A DNA stretch of 64,000 bases from Gammaproteobacteria bacterium (GTDB lineage Bacteria > Pseudomonadota > Gammaproteobacteria > Burkholderiales > Gallionellaceae), in assembly GCA_018813765.1 (NCBI GenBank), contig JAHJBC010000007.1:233053-297052 (forward strand), given 5' to 3'. The position numbers were made by a program, and so were the translations under genes. Below, one piece after another: positions 1 to 10,078 of the stretch. The notes below the pieces were generated by a model. It saw only the letters and a program-made list of their open reading frames with translations, did no database searches and was not told the origin of the DNA. Numbering within the stretch: the stretch's first letter is position 1; each line of letters opens with the position of its first letter.

Positions 1-377
1 TCGTGGCCAGCGGCACCGGCTTCGCACCGGTCAAGGCGATCATCGAACATGCGCTGCACATCGGCTTCAAGCGCGAGATGCATTTCTACTGGGGCGTGCG
101 CATGCAGTCCGACCTTTACATGCTGGACAAGGTGAAGGAGTGGGAAGCGCAAGGCATCAGGTTCATGCCCGTGGTCTCGGATGAGCCCTGGTCGGGCCGT
201 ACCGGCTTCGTGCATCAGGCGGTAATGGACGATTTCAGAGATCTGTCAGGCTATGCGGTGTACGCCTGCGGCGCGCCGGTGGTGGTGCAGGCCGCACACC
301 GCGATTTCACCAGTCAGCGTCGGCTGGCTGAGGACTCGTTCTATTCGGATATGTTCACATTCGTCCCCAAGAGCTAG
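1..377 (+). CDS. Ferredoxin-NADP reductase family protein, C-terminal part (CDP-6-deoxy-delta-3,4-glucoseen reductase-like)
   Basis: The gene enters from the left edge, so only about 125 C-terminal residues are visible. They begin with the NAD(P)-binding glycine motif ASGTGFAPVKAIIE and contain a second nucleotide-binding signature, VYACGAPVVVQAA, near the end. Both are typical of the flavodoxin reductase fold, which passes electrons between NAD(P)H, FAD and an iron-sulfur partner. Betaproteobacterial proteins with this tail are usually annotated as CDP-6-deoxy-delta-3,4-glucoseen reductase-like, with an N-terminal 2Fe-2S ferredoxin domain; that part lies outside the window. The family is firm, but the substrate is unknown. 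Confidence 0.8.
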   Translation, partial: VASGTGFAPVKAIIEHALHIGFKREMHFYWGVRMQSDLYMLDKVKEWEAQGIRFMPVVSDEPWSGRTGFVHQAVMDDFRDLSGYAVYACGAPVVVQAAHRDFTSQRRLAEDSFYSDMFTFVPKS

Positions 378-389
378 GGGATAGCGGGT

Positions 390-776
390 TCAATCGGTCT
401 TTCTGCCCGGACGGTTGACCCAGTAGATGATGTTGGGCTGCACCAACCTGAAACGAAAATCGTCGTCGATCAATCTGGTCATCTCGCGCGGTCCGGGGTC
501 GTTGGCCAGGACCAGCAGGTAGGTCTCGTCACCCAGTGCATTGACCTCTTTGATACCTAGCTGGCTATAGCGATCAACAATGGCTTCCTCGCTCGTGTCG
601 GTAGCCAGCGAGACCAGATATTCGCCCGGCACCCGAGCCCGCTCTTCGACTTCCATGACGGGCAAACGACCGGCTGTATTCTTGGTTTCTACGGGAAGAT
701 TGCTCGTGCAAGCGGAGAGCGCGAACATCATGGCAGCGCACATACCCAACGAAACGATATTCCTGCCTCGCCCCAT
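390..776 (-). CDS. Small putative lipoprotein
   Basis: A 128-residue protein starts with a basic stretch and hydrophobic segment ending in LSAC. This is a lipobox with Cys23 as the probable lipidation site, so a membrane-anchored lipoprotein is likely. The mature part is about 105 residues and contains a hydrophilic region with motif EYLVSLATDTSEEAIVDRYS, which resembles small peptidase-inhibitor or ferredoxin-like folds, but I do not recognise a named family. It is convergent with the reductase gene ending at 377 and lies downstream of hemY, separated by about 130 bp. Function is unknown. Confidence 0.65.
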   Translation of the reverse strand: MGRGRNIVSLGMCAAMMFALSACTSNLPVETKNTAGRLPVMEVEERARVPGEYLVSLATDTSEEAIVDRYSQLGIKEVNALGDETYLLVLANDPGPREMTRLIDDDFRFRLVQPNIIYWVNRPGRKTD

Positions 777-907
777 TCTGCCTCTCTCCTTGTGTTTGCT
801 TGCCGGTTGCCGGGATTACAAAACGCGACGGAATGTTTACCGCCGACGGAATCACTCTAACAGCACCTCATCCGACGGGGTATATGCCAAAAGATATAGA
901 ACTTAGC

Positions 908-2101
908 CTAGACCTTTTTGCCGGAAGTGGCCATATCTGCCTGTATCGTCTTCCGAAAATAGGCGAGCGCCTGCTCATGATTGCCCAATTTTTCGGCAAG
1001 CTGGCTCAGCGCGATGTAAGCGGCGCTGGAGGGTTGCAGGCTGAGGCTGGCATCCAGATAGCTCCGCGCTTTACCCCACAGGCCTTGATGCAGACAGAGC
1101 TTGCCCAGGGTCAGTAGCAGCCCGGCGTCATCGGTGTGGTCTTTCAACCAGCGCTCGGCCTGATCGATCTGCGCGGTGTTGTTGTCGCTACCGCACTCGC
1201 CGTAAAGTGCCACCAGTTCGCTATCCCATTGTTCGTTGAGGCTGTCGGTCAGCAATTGTTGCGCGCTGCGGCAGTCGCCAAGCCTGCCGAACCCTTGCGC
1301 GGCGATAGCCGCGAGTTTGGCGCGTCGCCTGAATTCAGTGGGAATGGTTTTCCATAATCTGCGCAGTCCGTCCAGATCGAGCGCCGCGTCGCGCAACTTC
1401 TCCTGCCATGCCAGTTGCTGCATTTGTCTGGCTACGAGGCTGTCGAGGGCTTTGCGTTTCTCCAATCGTGCGGTGACTTCGAGCACGGCGTCCCAGTTCT
1501 GCGCCTGCTGCTGTGCCTTCAGCTCCAAACCGAGCGCGCCGATGTGCTTGTGCACCCCCGTATCGTCCAGTTCGCGCAGGGCGTGCAGGGCGGATTGCGG
1601 GTTTCTCTGATCAAGCATGAATTCTGCCTTTGCCATCAGGCGCATGGTGGACTCTCCGACGGAGTTGCGCTCTGCATCCGCAAGGTAGGCATCGCGCTTG
1701 TCGAAGTCGCGCAGTTCATGGGCCGAGCGTGCCGCTATGATGGCCCCCAGGCCGGATTTTTCGCCCGCTGCCATGGCGCGCTCTGCAGCCTTTTCCGCTG
1801 CGGCGTAGCGACCCTCGAAGTAGGCCGTAAGCGCCTCCATCATCGCGGCGCGCTCCTTTTCTTCCGCGCGCGTCTTGCGAAAGTTGCGCACAAACTCAGG
1901 CAGGCGCACTGCGGCAACGACCATGCTCAGCGACATGTAAGACAAAACGACGAGCGCAAGCATCAATACAACGAACAGGGTCAACGACATCTCCGCCTTG
2001 TAAGGCGGATAAGCGAACTGCACATAGCCGGGGTTGTGCGCGGCCACCGTCACTGCCACCGCAGCGGCGAACAGTCCGAGCAGCCATAGCAGCCATTTCA
2101 T
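908..2101 (-). CDS. hemY: HemY, TPR-containing protein of the heme biosynthesis operon
   Basis: A 397-residue protein starts MKWLLWLLGLF. It has two N-terminal membrane segments (about residues 1-22 and 38-62), followed by a periplasmic alpha-helical TPR domain with the HemY_N layout. This HemY is the proteobacterial protein associated with protoporphyrin metabolism and is unrelated to Bacillus protoporphyrinogen oxidase. Its exact role is debated. The start at 2101 was chosen because it forms an ATGA overlap with the stop of hemX and carries the signal-anchor; the open frame continues upstream without coding sense. It is the last gene of hemC-hemD-hemX-hemY. Confidence 0.9.
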   Translation of the reverse strand: MKWLLWLLGLFAAAVAVTVAAHNPGYVQFAYPPYKAEMSLTLFVVLMLALVVLSYMSLSMVVAAVRLPEFVRNFRKTRAEEKERAAMMEALTAYFEGRYAAAEKAAERAMAAGEKSGLGAIIAARSAHELRDFDKRDAYLADAERNSVGESTMRLMAKAEFMLDQRNPQSALHALRELDDTGVHKHIGALGLELKAQQQAQNWDAVLEVTARLEKRKALDSLVARQMQQLAWQEKLRDAALDLDGLRRLWKTIPTEFRRRAKLAAIAAQGFGRLGDCRSAQQLLTDSLNEQWDSELVALYGECGSDNNTAQIDQAERWLKDHTDDAGLLLTLGKLCLHQGLWGKARSYLDASLSLQPSSAAYIALSQLAEKLGNHEQALAYFRKTIQADMATSGKKV

Positions 2102-3183
2102 TGCATGCCCCGCTCGCGGGTCTGTCGATAGTTGCGCACCATATCCAGACTGCCGCGGATATCCGGCAATTCGGCAACGATGCTGGTCTTTTCGAGCTTC
2201 TGCATCGCTGCCAGCGCCTGCGCGACATCTTCCGATCCGGCATCGAAATAACGCTTGAGCCAATCCTGCGACATTTTCAACTCGCGCCGGAATCCCGGTT
2301 CGTCGCGCGCCAGCAGGGCCATGCGCGCGGAGAGCAACCTCAATTTCAGGTTCTCGCGCAGGAAGAAGGACTGTGTCGGCGACAATAACGGCAATTCCTT
2401 GCTTTCGGTATTCTCTATGCGCACCAACCCGCCGGCGTCTTGCCACAGTTCGCGCAAGAAACGCTTCCACGCTCCCTCATGAGGACCCACCATCGGCGCA
2501 GGCGGCTGCACCGGCTGCAAGCGCGCATCCTGCGCCAGCAGCATGCTGTCCACCTTGGTAATCATGCCCTCCAGTCGCGCGTTGATGGCGGGCGTATCAA
2601 TGTCGGGCAGGGCGCGCAATCTGTCGATGTCCTGCGCGATACGCTTACGCAGGCCGGCGAAAGCGGGGCGATCCAGCCTTTGCAGCCGGGTCTCCGCTTG
2701 CTGCACGGCGATCAGCGCCGCCTTGACGTTGGCGGAAAGCTGCAATTGCTGCACAGCGACCAGCAGCATCTGTTCGACTTCGGCAAGCGCGGTCTGGTCG
2801 CGATTGCTGGACATGTCCCGGTACAGCTCTTCCAACGCAGCGCGCTGGTTCTTGGTTTCGGCATAGCGGGTCTCGAGCAGGCCGAGCTTGCCGCCCAGTT
2901 CGCGCACCAGTTCCTGGTTCTGCGCCACCAGTATCTGGCTGGCCTTGTTCGATGCCTCCACTTCGGACAGGCGGCGCGCCACTTCGAGTTGCGTGCGGTC
3001 GAGTTCGGATTTTGCATCCAGCCATTGCCACACGAAAACTGCCGCCAACACTACCAGCGAGAGTTGCGTCAGGGTCACGCGCGAAAACAGCTTCATCAGC
3101 CCGCCTTGTGACGGACGGATATCTGGCGTGTTGTCTGCGCGCTCTTCCGGTGGAGTTTGTTGCGTTTGCATCTGGTCGCTCAT
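2098..3183 (-). CDS. hemX: HemX, putative uroporphyrinogen-III C-methyltransferase-like membrane protein
   Basis: This 361-residue protein has a short cytoplasmic head rich in Gln, Thr and Pro, one membrane helix at about residues 35-52, then a long coiled coil (about 55-130) and a helical periplasmic domain. This is the HemX layout. HemX proteins are often labelled uroporphyrinogen-III methyltransferases, yet no SAM-binding motif is visible here, so the enzymatic label should not be trusted. It lies 4 bp from the end of hemD and overlaps hemY by 4 bp, which indicates translational coupling within the heme operon. Confidence 0.88.
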   Translation of the reverse strand: MSDQMQTQQTPPEERADNTPDIRPSQGGLMKLFSRVTLTQLSLVVLAAVFVWQWLDAKSELDRTQLEVARRLSEVEASNKASQILVAQNQELVRELGGKLGLLETRYAETKNQRAALEELYRDMSSNRDQTALAEVEQMLLVAVQQLQLSANVKAALIAVQQAETRLQRLDRPAFAGLRKRIAQDIDRLRALPDIDTPAINARLEGMITKVDSMLLAQDARLQPVQPPAPMVGPHEGAWKRFLRELWQDAGGLVRIENTESKELPLLSPTQSFFLRENLKLRLLSARMALLARDEPGFRRELKMSQDWLKRYFDAGSEDVAQALAAMQKLEKTSIVAELPDIRGSLDMVRNYRQTRERGMQ

Positions 3184-3187
3184 TGCA

Positions 3188-3946
3188 TCAATTCCTTTTG
3201 GCCTGCGCCCATGCTATCAAACCCGTCATCAGTCCGTCATCTCCGGAACCGGTGATGATGACCTGTCGCCAGCCTTGCCGCTGCGCAGCCTCGGCGATGC
3301 GCGGGTGCGGCACGAACAGCGGGATGGAAGTAAGTCTGGATTTGCGGGCTTCATCGTACGACTCGCAAAGATGGGCCAGCGCCTCACTGCTGGTGATGCT
3401 GATCGCATCCGGAACGACATCCAGCAGTCCTGCGCTGTCAAATGGTGCCTTGCTACGCTGGTAGCAGGCGACATATTCCACATTTGCACCACGCTGCTTC
3501 AAAGTGTCGCCCAACAGTTCGCGGCCGGCATCGCCGCGCAAAATCGCGATGCGCCAGCCCGACACGTTCTGCATCTCCGGCATGGCCAGCAAAGCCTCGC
3601 TGTCGAAGCTGCCGCCCGGCACGATGATGTCGGCGACTCCCGCATCGCGTAATGCACGGGCGCTGCCTTGTCCGACGGTCGCAGCCCTTACCGTGCGCGG
3701 CAACGTACCCAGCGAAGCCATGCCATGTTTCACGGCATTCGGACTGATGAAAATCAGCAGATCGTAGGAGGTCAGTGACTTTGCCAGCCCGTGCAGCGCA
3801 CGGACATCTTCAACCGGCTTGATCTCCAGCAGCGGAAACAGCAGCGGCTTGCCGCCAACTTGCTTGATACGCTTCGCCAGGTCGGCCGCTTGTTCACGCG
3901 GCCGCGTGACGACGATGTGACGTCCGGCAAGCGGCTTCTCAGCCAT
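3188..3946 (-). CDS. hemD: Uroporphyrinogen-III synthase
   Basis: A 252-residue cytosolic protein begins [20 protein letters not shown], the typical HemD N-terminus, and contains [18 protein letters not shown] and a late SGDDG motif. It closes and rearranges hydroxymethylbilane into uroporphyrinogen III, the last common precursor of heme and siroheme. The length is usual for the family. It overlaps the end of hemC by 8 bp and is followed by hemX after 4 bp, so the four genes form one transcription unit. The sequence of this family is poorly conserved, but the position in the operon makes the call secure. Confidence 0.92.
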   Translation of the reverse strand: MAEKPLAGRHIVVTRPREQAADLAKRIKQVGGKPLLFPLLEIKPVEDVRALHGLAKSLTSYDLLIFISPNAVKHGMASLGTLPRTVRAATVGQGSARALRDAGVADIIVPGGSFDSEALLAMPEMQNVSGWRIAILRGDAGRELLGDTLKQRGANVEYVACYQRSKAPFDSAGLLDVVPDAISITSSEALAHLCESYDEARKSRLTSIPLFVPHPRIAEAAQRQGWRQVIITGSGDDGLMTGLIAWAQAKRN

Positions 3947-4883
3947 TCAGCGCTGCGAGGATTTCGCCCGCGCCCTGCTTGAGCAGATCCTGCGCGACGA
4001 TGTCGCCCAACGCTTCGGGGTGTGCGATGTCGCCCATGTGCTCGGCGCGCAACAACCGCGAACCGTCCGGCGTGGCGACGAAACCGCGCATGCGCAGCTT
4101 GCCGTTCTGCACTTCGGCGAAACCGCCCAGCGGTACCTGGCAACTGCCGGCCAGTGCGCGGCTCATGGCGCGTTCGGCCAGCACACATGCTGCAGTATCG
4201 GCATGGTGCAACGGTGCCAGCACTGCGACCAAATCGGTGCGGTCGGCGCGAATCTCGATGCCGAGCGCGCCTTGTCCCACGGCGGGCAGGCTGTCGTCGC
4301 TGGAGATGACGGCGCGGATGCGCTCGCCCAGCCCGAGTCGTTTCAGACCTGCGGCGGCGAGGATGATGGCGGCGTATTGGCCTTCGTCCAGCTTGCGCAA
4401 ACGAGTCTGCACGTTGCCGCGCAACGGCTCGATCTTCAGGTGCGGGAAGCGCGCGCGCAACTGGCTCTCGCGACGCAGGCTGGACGTGCCGACCACGCTG
4501 CCTGCTGGCAGGGATTGCAGGTTGTCGAACTTGTTGGAGACGAAGGCGTCGCGCGGGTCCTCGCGTTCGCCGATGCAGGCCAGCGCAAAACCGTCCGGCA
4601 GGTTCATCGGCACATCCTTGAGCGAATGCACGGCGATGTCGGCGCTGCCGTTCTCCAGCGCAGTCTCGAGTTCCTTGACGAACAAGCCCTTGCCGCCGAT
4701 CTTGGACAGCGTGACATCGAGTATCTGGTCGCCCTGTGTGGTCATGCCGAGAATGCTGACCGGGGTTTGCGGGTATAATGCGCGCAGTCTGTCTCTGATG
4801 TGTTCCGCCTGCCACATGGCCAATGCGCTTTCACGCGAAGCGATAACCAGCCGGGCTGGGGGAGTAAGTGGGGCCTGACTCAT
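3939..4883 (-). CDS. hemC: Hydroxymethylbilane synthase (porphobilinogen deaminase)
   Basis: This 314-residue enzyme polymerises four porphobilinogen units into hydroxymethylbilane. Visible hallmarks are the start region [19 protein letters not shown], the substrate-binding stretch [26 protein letters not shown] and, near the C-terminus, [20 protein letters not shown], which includes the cysteine that carries the dipyrromethane cofactor. The open frame runs 150 codons further upstream but overlaps the divergent ppc gene; the start at 4883 gives the canonical N-terminus. First gene of hemCDXY, sharing a 93 bp divergent promoter region with ppc. Confidence 0.96.
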   Translation of the reverse strand: MSQAPLTPPARLVIASRESALAMWQAEHIRDRLRALYPQTPVSILGMTTQGDQILDVTLSKIGGKGLFVKELETALENGSADIAVHSLKDVPMNLPDGFALACIGEREDPRDAFVSNKFDNLQSLPAGSVVGTSSLRRESQLRARFPHLKIEPLRGNVQTRLRKLDEGQYAAIILAAAGLKRLGLGERIRAVISSDDSLPAVGQGALGIEIRADRTDLVAVLAPLHHADTAACVLAERAMSRALAGSCQVPLGGFAEVQNGKLRMRGFVATPDGSRLLRAEHMGDIAHPEALGDIVAQDLLKQGAGEILAALNG

Positions 4884-4976
4884 CGGGTTTTCCTGGTTCC
4901 AATAATTTTGCGGTTGCCGAGCGGCGCATTCTAGCAGGTGCGACGCGCTTTTGCGCCGCCTGCCCCTGTCGAAAAT

Positions 4977-7745
4977 ATGAATCTGATCTCTGTTCCAGCC
5001 GATATCTCCAGCAAGGACCAGCCATTGCGCGAGGACGTGCGCTTGCTCGGGCGCATCTTCGGCGCCACCTTGCGTGAGCAGGAGGGCGAGGAGACCTTTT
5101 CGCTCATCGAGAACGTGCGCCGGGCAGCCGTGCTTTTCCGCAAGACGCAGGATGAGCGCGACGGTGCCGCGCTGGAGCAGGTGCTGGATGCGCTCACCCC
5201 CGCCGAGACGCTGGCTGTGGTGCGCGGCTTCAGCTACTTCTCGCAGCTCTCCAACATCGCCGAAGATCTGCACCATAACCGCCGTCATCGCGCCCACCTC
5301 AAGTCGGGCAGCCTTCCCAGGGAAGGCACCTTGCAACTGGCGCTAGATCGGTTGGAACACAAGAAACTCGACTGGAAGACCCTGCAGGCTTTCCTGGATA
5401 ACGCGCTGATCTCGCCCGTGTTGACCGCACACCCGACCGAGGTGCAGCGCAAAAGCATCCTCGACTGCCAGCTCATCATTTCCAGCCTGCTCTTCGACCG
5501 CGACCGCATGGATATGACTCCGGAGGAGCTGGCCGAAAACGAGGAGGAGTTGCGCCGTTTCGTGCTGGTGTTGTGGCAGACGCGCATGCTGCGTCCGGCC
5601 AGACTGACCGTGCGCGACGAGATCAACAACGGTCTGGAGTTCTATCGCTACACCTTCCTGACAGAGCTGCCGCTCATCTACGCCGCGCTCGAAAAACAAC
5701 TCCGGACACGCTTTGACAAGTCCATCCAGGTGCCGCCGCTGTTGCGTGTCGGCAGCTGGATAGGCGGTGACCGCGATGGCAATCCGTTCGTCACACACAA
5801 TGTGATGGCGGACGCGGTGCAGCGCCATTCCGCGCTGGCATTCGAGCATTACCTGCAGGAGGCGTTTTTGCTGGGCCGCCGCCTGAGCCTGACCGATCGA
5901 CTGGTGGAAGTCACGCCGGCATTGCGCAATCTCTCCGATGCGTCGCCGGACAAGGAGGCCGCGCGCGAGGACGAGCCCTATCGTCGCGTGCTGAACCTGA
6001 TCTATTCGCGACTGTCTGCCACGGCGAGGATGCTCGGTCATGTGCTGACTCACCAGCCTCCGCTCGATCCCGTTTCCGCACCCTATGCCTCGCCACAGGA
6101 ATTCATCGCCGACCTGGATGTGGTGATCGATTCCCTGACCAGCCACGGCGCGTTGCATCTGGCCCAGGGCGGTCTGGCCAATCTGCGCCGCGCCGCCGAG
6201 GTGTTCGGCTTCTATCTCGCGCCGCTGGACATGCGCCAGCACAGCGCGGTCATCGAGCAGACGGTGAGCGAGTTGTTTGCCCACAGTTCGGGCAAAGCAA
6301 ACTATTCCGATCTGAATGAGGCGGAGAAACGCGAGGTGCTGTTGCAGGCGCTGCAGGCAGGCCGGATATTGATGACCGATATCGAGCGTTATTCCGCCGT
6401 GCCGCAAAGCGAATTGCGCATCATGCAGGCGGCCGCGGAGATCCATCGCCGCTTCGGCGCGGGTGCGCTGCCCAACCACATCATCTCCAAGACCGATGCG
6501 GCGAGCGACCTGCTGGAACTCGCACTGATGTTGCAGCAGGTTGGCCTGCTGCAAAACAGCGACACCTTGCATGTCAACATCATCCCGCTGTTCGAGACCA
6601 TCGAAGACCTGCGCGGCTGCGCCGCGATCATGGATGAATTGTTCTCCATCCCCTGGTATCGCAAGTTGCTGGCCGGACGCGGCAACACGCAGGAAGTGAT
6701 GCTGGGCTATTCCGACAGCAACAAGGACGGCGGCTATCTCACTGCGAACTGGGAGTTGTACAAGGGCGAGGTCGAGCTGGTAAAGGTGTTCGAGAAGCAC
6801 GGCATCGAGCTGCGCCTGTTCCACGGACGTGGCGGCACCGTGGGACGTGGTGGCGGACCCAGTTACAACGCAATCCTGGCTCAGCCGCCGGGCAGCGTGA
6901 ACGGGCAGATCCGCATCACCGAACAGGGCGAGGTGATCTCGAGCAAGTATTCCAACCCGGAGATCGGTCGCCGCAATCTGGAGACGCTCATCGCCGCGAC
7001 CATGGAGGCCACGCTGCTGCACCACCACGGCGCCGACAGCACCATGCCGGAATATCACCGCATCATGGAAGAATTGAGTACGGATGCTTTTGCCGCTTAT
7101 CGCGAACTGGTGTATGAGACGCCCGGCTTCACCGATTATTTCTTCACCGCCACGCCGATCCGCGAGATCGCCGAACTCAACATCGGTAGCCGCCCCTCGT
7201 CGCGCAAGGCATCCGACAAGATCGAGGACCTGCGCGCAATTCCCTGGGTGTTCAGCTGGGCGCTGAACCGGGTGATGCTGCCGGGATGGTTCGGTTTCGG
7301 CAGCGCGGTGAAGGGATTCCTCCAACGCGAGGGCGACGCCGGGCTCGGCCAGTTGCAGAGCATGTACCGGAACTGGGCATTTTTCCGCGGCCTGATGTCC
7401 AACATGGACATGGTGCTGTCCAAGACCGACATGGGCATCGCTTCGCGCTATGCCGAACTGGTTGAGAATATCGAATTGCGCGAAAGCATTTTCGGCGCGA
7501 TCGAGCGCGAATGGGAGACCAGCGTCGAGATGCTGTTCAAGGTTACCGGTAGTACCACCCTGCTACAGGATAACCCGGCCTTCGCGCGCAGCCTGCTCAC
7601 ACGCCTGCCCTACATCGACCCGCTCAATCACCTTCAGGTCGCGCTATTGCAGCGTCACCGCGCGGGGGACAAGGACGAAAAGGTAAAGCGCGCCATCCAC
7701 CTCACCATCAACGGGATCGCGACGGGCCTGCGGAACAGCGGATAG
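4977..7745 (+). CDS. ppc: Phosphoenolpyruvate carboxylase
   Basis: A 922-residue cytosolic enzyme that adds bicarbonate to phosphoenolpyruvate to give oxaloacetate. In an autotroph this is the anaplerotic route into the TCA cycle. Family motifs are all present: [13 protein letters not shown] with the catalytic histidine near residue 150, [22 protein letters not shown], the glycine loop [16 protein letters not shown], and a C-terminus ending [11 protein letters not shown]. The start at 4977 was chosen over 4938 because it gives a normal-length N-terminus. It is divergent from hemC. Confidence 0.97.
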   Translation: MNLISVPADISSKDQPLREDVRLLGRIFGATLREQEGEETFSLIENVRRAAVLFRKTQDERDGAALEQVLDALTPAETLAVVRGFSYFSQLSNIAEDLHHNRRHRAHLKSGSLPREGTLQLALDRLEHKKLDWKTLQAFLDNALISPVLTAHPTEVQRKSILDCQLIISSLLFDRDRMDMTPEELAENEEELRRFVLVLWQTRMLRPARLTVRDEINNGLEFYRYTFLTELPLIYAALEKQLRTRFDKSIQVPPLLRVGSWIGGDRDGNPFVTHNVMADAVQRHSALAFEHYLQEAFLLGRRLSLTDRLVEVTPALRNLSDASPDKEAAREDEPYRRVLNLIYSRLSATARMLGHVLTHQPPLDPVSAPYASPQEFIADLDVVIDSLTSHGALHLAQGGLANLRRAAEVFGFYLAPLDMRQHSAVIEQTVSELFAHSSGKANYSDLNEAEKREVLLQALQAGRILMTDIERYSAVPQSELRIMQAAAEIHRRFGAGALPNHIISKTDAASDLLELALMLQQVGLLQNSDTLHVNIIPLFETIEDLRGCAAIMDELFSIPWYRKLLAGRGNTQEVMLGYSDSNKDGGYLTANWELYKGEVELVKVFEKHGIELRLFHGRGGTVGRGGGPSYNAILAQPPGSVNGQIRITEQGEVISSKYSNPEIGRRNLETLIAATMEATLLHHHGADSTMPEYHRIMEELSTDAFAAYRELVYETPGFTDYFFTATPIREIAELNIGSRPSSRKASDKIEDLRAIPWVFSWALNRVMLPGWFGFGSAVKGFLQREGDAGLGQLQSMYRNWAFFRGLMSNMDMVLSKTDMGIASRYAELVENIELRESIFGAIEREWETSVEMLFKVTGSTTLLQDNPAFARSLLTRLPYIDPLNHLQVALLQRHRAGDKDEKVKRAIHLTINGIATGLRNSG

Positions 7746-8243
7746 AAAGATTGGCGGTTGAGACGGTTCTGGAAAAAACAGGGGAAGGCCCTTGTCCGCA
7801 ATCTGTCACGCTTATTGGCTGCGTGTGAGATGCTGACAGTTGCCTTCCCGATTCTCCCTGAGCTACTCGCCCCTGTTGGCGTGATGGGTCATTCCCGGAT
7901 TTTTGTGTGATCTTCGCGGCTTGTTGTTTCCCGTTGAAGAGCACTACCCTTGTACTGATCCTTCTCGAAGCTTGGCAGCTGTTGCAAGATCGTGGACGTC
8001 AGCTTTGTTTGCTGTCTGTCGCGGCGATCGACTTTTCTTCTCCCCTGTGAGTTGTTACTCCACCCTGTACCTGCTACGCAAGCAACTCAGGTACAAGATG
8101 GCCGGGATACTAACAAGGTCTTTGTGAAGGGACCGTCAACAGATCGTGAGCGATCCGTGAATTATTGATTGATTGAGGTCAAATCGCCGAAAACACATGG
8201 TGCGGGCGGAAATTGCATATCCACTTGCATCACTTGGAGAGGA
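7746..8243. other. Gene-poor 498 bp intergenic region with inverted repeats
   Basis: No reading frame here has a convincing protein. Two frames of 74 and 78 codons on opposite strands have low-complexity, atypical composition and no ribosome binding site I can defend. There are clear secondary structure elements: GTACCTG at 8067-8073 pairs with CAGGTAC at 8088-8094, and TGAGTTG at 8048-8054 pairs with CAACTCA at 8083-8089, so the two helices are mutually exclusive. The region could hold a small RNA or a long untranslated leader, but I match no known RNA family. Confidence 0.5.
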
Positions 8244-9005
8244 CTAGCGCTTGCCTTTTACGCTTGCCAACTGGCGCCTGCTGATCGGCAGCCGCTCCTC
8301 CAGTCCTTTCAACTTCATCTGCCAGCCGCTCTCGTCAACGTCGCCGCCCTTCTCAAAGCCGTCGATGGCGGCACGAGCGACGAGGCAGTTGCGGTGAATA
8401 CGGACGAAACGCGCGGCAAATTCCTTTTCCAGCGCGGTGAGCGATTCCTCGATGAGGTACTCGCGCTCGGCGGTGCGCACCGTGACATATTTCATCTCGG
8501 CGCGCAGATAAAGTACGTCGGCGACCGGGACGAGAATGACCTTGCCGCGTTCATGCACCGAAAAGAAATTGCGCGGCTCGGGCATGAGTTCCTGCAGCAC
8601 TTCGGTGCGAATCGGCACCGCATCGCGCGCGCGGGATAGCGCCTCGAACAGGCGCCCGAGCTTGATCGGCTTGAGCAGGTAATCGATGGCGCGCTGCTCG
8701 AAGGCCTGGATAGCGTAGGCGTCGTAGGCGGTGGTGAAGATGATGACGGGCGGATGTTCGAGTTTGTTGAGGTGCCGCGCGAGTTCAATGCCGTCCATCC
8801 TGGGCATGCGGATATCCATCAACACGACCTCGGCGGGATTCTCCGTCAGTTTGTCCAGCGCCTCCTGCCCGTTGCCAGCTTCGCCCACCAATTGCAGCGG
8901 AAACTGCCCCTCGCAGTCCGCCAGCAGGTCCTTCAGGCGGTTGCGCGCCGGCATTTCGTCGTCGACGATGAATACGGTGAGCGGCAAAGTGACAATATCG
9001 TTCAT
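8244..9005 (-). CDS. LytTR-family response regulator (AlgR-like)
   Basis: This 253-residue DNA-binding regulator has a receiver domain (about residues 9-125) with the acidic pocket VFIVDDE, the phosphorylation site in VVLMDIRMPRMDG, the conserved Thr in IIFTTAYD and Lys in LLKPIK. A LytTR DNA-binding domain follows from about 145, with RIHRNCLVAR and a C-terminal ISRRQLASVKGKR. It has the layout of AlgR and is coupled to the upstream histidine kinase by an ATGA overlap. AlgR relatives control exopolysaccharide, twitching or surface traits; the targets here are not evident. Confidence 0.9.
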   Translation of the reverse strand: MNDIVTLPLTVFIVDDEMPARNRLKDLLADCEGQFPLQLVGEAGNGQEALDKLTENPAEVVLMDIRMPRMDGIELARHLNKLEHPPVIIFTTAYDAYAIQAFEQRAIDYLLKPIKLGRLFEALSRARDAVPIRTEVLQELMPEPRNFFSVHERGKVILVPVADVLYLRAEMKYVTVRTAEREYLIEESLTALEKEFAARFVRIHRNCLVARAAIDGFEKGGDVDESGWQMKLKGLEERLPISRRQLASVKGKR

Positions 9006-10042
9006 GCGGCAGACCCTTTCACATAGGGGATGGTGATATGAACACGGTAGTGGTGCGCATCAATTTCGACCAGATACTGCGCTTCCACATCGAACAGCAG
9101 CGCGAGTCGCTCGCGAATGTTGCTTAACGCAATCTTGTGACCGTTGGTGTGTGGGGGTGTTTCACTCCGTGCAGGGTTGCGTACTTCCAGATGCAGTTGA
9201 TCGCCATCCAGATAGAGTTTCACGTCGATGGTGCCACCCTCGTGCAACGGTTCGATACCGTGGTAAACGGCATTTTCCAGCAGCGGCTGCAGCACGAGCG
9301 GAGGAATGAGGGCGTCCGGCGGCATGGCCTGCGTATCCCATTCCACCTTGAGCCGATCGCCCAGACGCAGCGATTCGATGGACAGGTATTGCCGCGCCAG
9401 TTCGACTTCCTTGTCCAGTGCGACCAACTCATGCGGCTCGACCATCGCCATGCGGAACAGATCGGACATGTCCTCCAGCGCCGTTTCGGCCCGCTTTGGA
9501 TCGACGCGCAGGATGCTCAGTACGGCATTGATGGTATTGAACAGAAAATGCGGGCGGATGCGCGCCTGCAGCGCCTGCAAGCGCGCTTCATGCCTCGCCG
9601 GAGCAAGCGCCAGCGCGCGCAGACGGAAATACGCCAGCAGCAGCAATGCGACGATGCTGCCTACCAGCGCATGGCGTGTATAGCGATACAGGTTGAATCC
9701 TTCGGGACCATAGAATAATTCGCCGCCCAGCATATCTATCGTCAAAGTGATCGCGGCCACCACGGCAGTCACGATCAGCGCACCCTGCCACGGCTTGGCC
9801 TTGGCCAGCTCGCCGTTAAGAACGTACAGTGCCAGCAGGCTGCACAGCATTACGGGTTGCAGCAGCGCCGAGGCGTGCAGCACACTATTTTGCAATTCGG
9901 TGAACGAATCCGCCTGCAAGGAAAGTTCCAGCAGCGCGATGCCGTTGGTCAAAAGCACGATACGCAATACCGTACCCAGATTGCGGAAGTCGGGCAGCAG
10001 CTTGAGCGGAATGTTTTGATTTATACTGCGCATCTCCGGCAT
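9002..10042 (-). CDS. LytS/AlgZ-type sensor histidine kinase
   Basis: A 346-residue inner membrane kinase with about four transmembrane helices in residues 20-150, then a His_kinase domain with the phospho-acceptor motif [15 protein letters not shown] (His at about 190) and an ATPase domain with N-box [14 protein letters not shown] and a late glycine-box region around NIRERL. The N-box and PHFLFN signature define the LytS/AlgZ class rather than classical HisKA kinases. It is cotranscribed with the LytTR regulator. The start may be 10042 or 10033. Only 36 bp separate it from the divergent argH. Confidence 0.88.
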   Translation of the reverse strand: MPEMRSINQNIPLKLLPDFRNLGTVLRIVLLTNGIALLELSLQADSFTELQNSVLHASALLQPVMLCSLLALYVLNGELAKAKPWQGALIVTAVVAAITLTIDMLGGELFYGPEGFNLYRYTRHALVGSIVALLLLAYFRLRALALAPARHEARLQALQARIRPHFLFNTINAVLSILRVDPKRAETALEDMSDLFRMAMVEPHELVALDKEVELARQYLSIESLRLGDRLKVEWDTQAMPPDALIPPLVLQPLLENAVYHGIEPLHEGGTIDVKLYLDGDQLHLEVRNPARSETPPHTNGHKIALSNIRERLALLFDVEAQYLVEIDAHHYRVHITIPYVKGSAA

Positions 10043-10078
10043 ATTGACCTTTCAAGTGCCGCTCATTCTGGACAAGAC

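Noticed and set aside
2098..3183. SAM-dependent methyltransferase activity for HemX
   Set aside because: The usual database name suggests it, but no SAM-binding motif is visible, so only the family name is kept.
5343..7325. Reading frame of 660 codons on the minus strand opposite ppc
   Set aside because: It is fully antisense to phosphoenolpyruvate carboxylase, whose motifs are complete. Long antisense frames are a side effect of high GC content.
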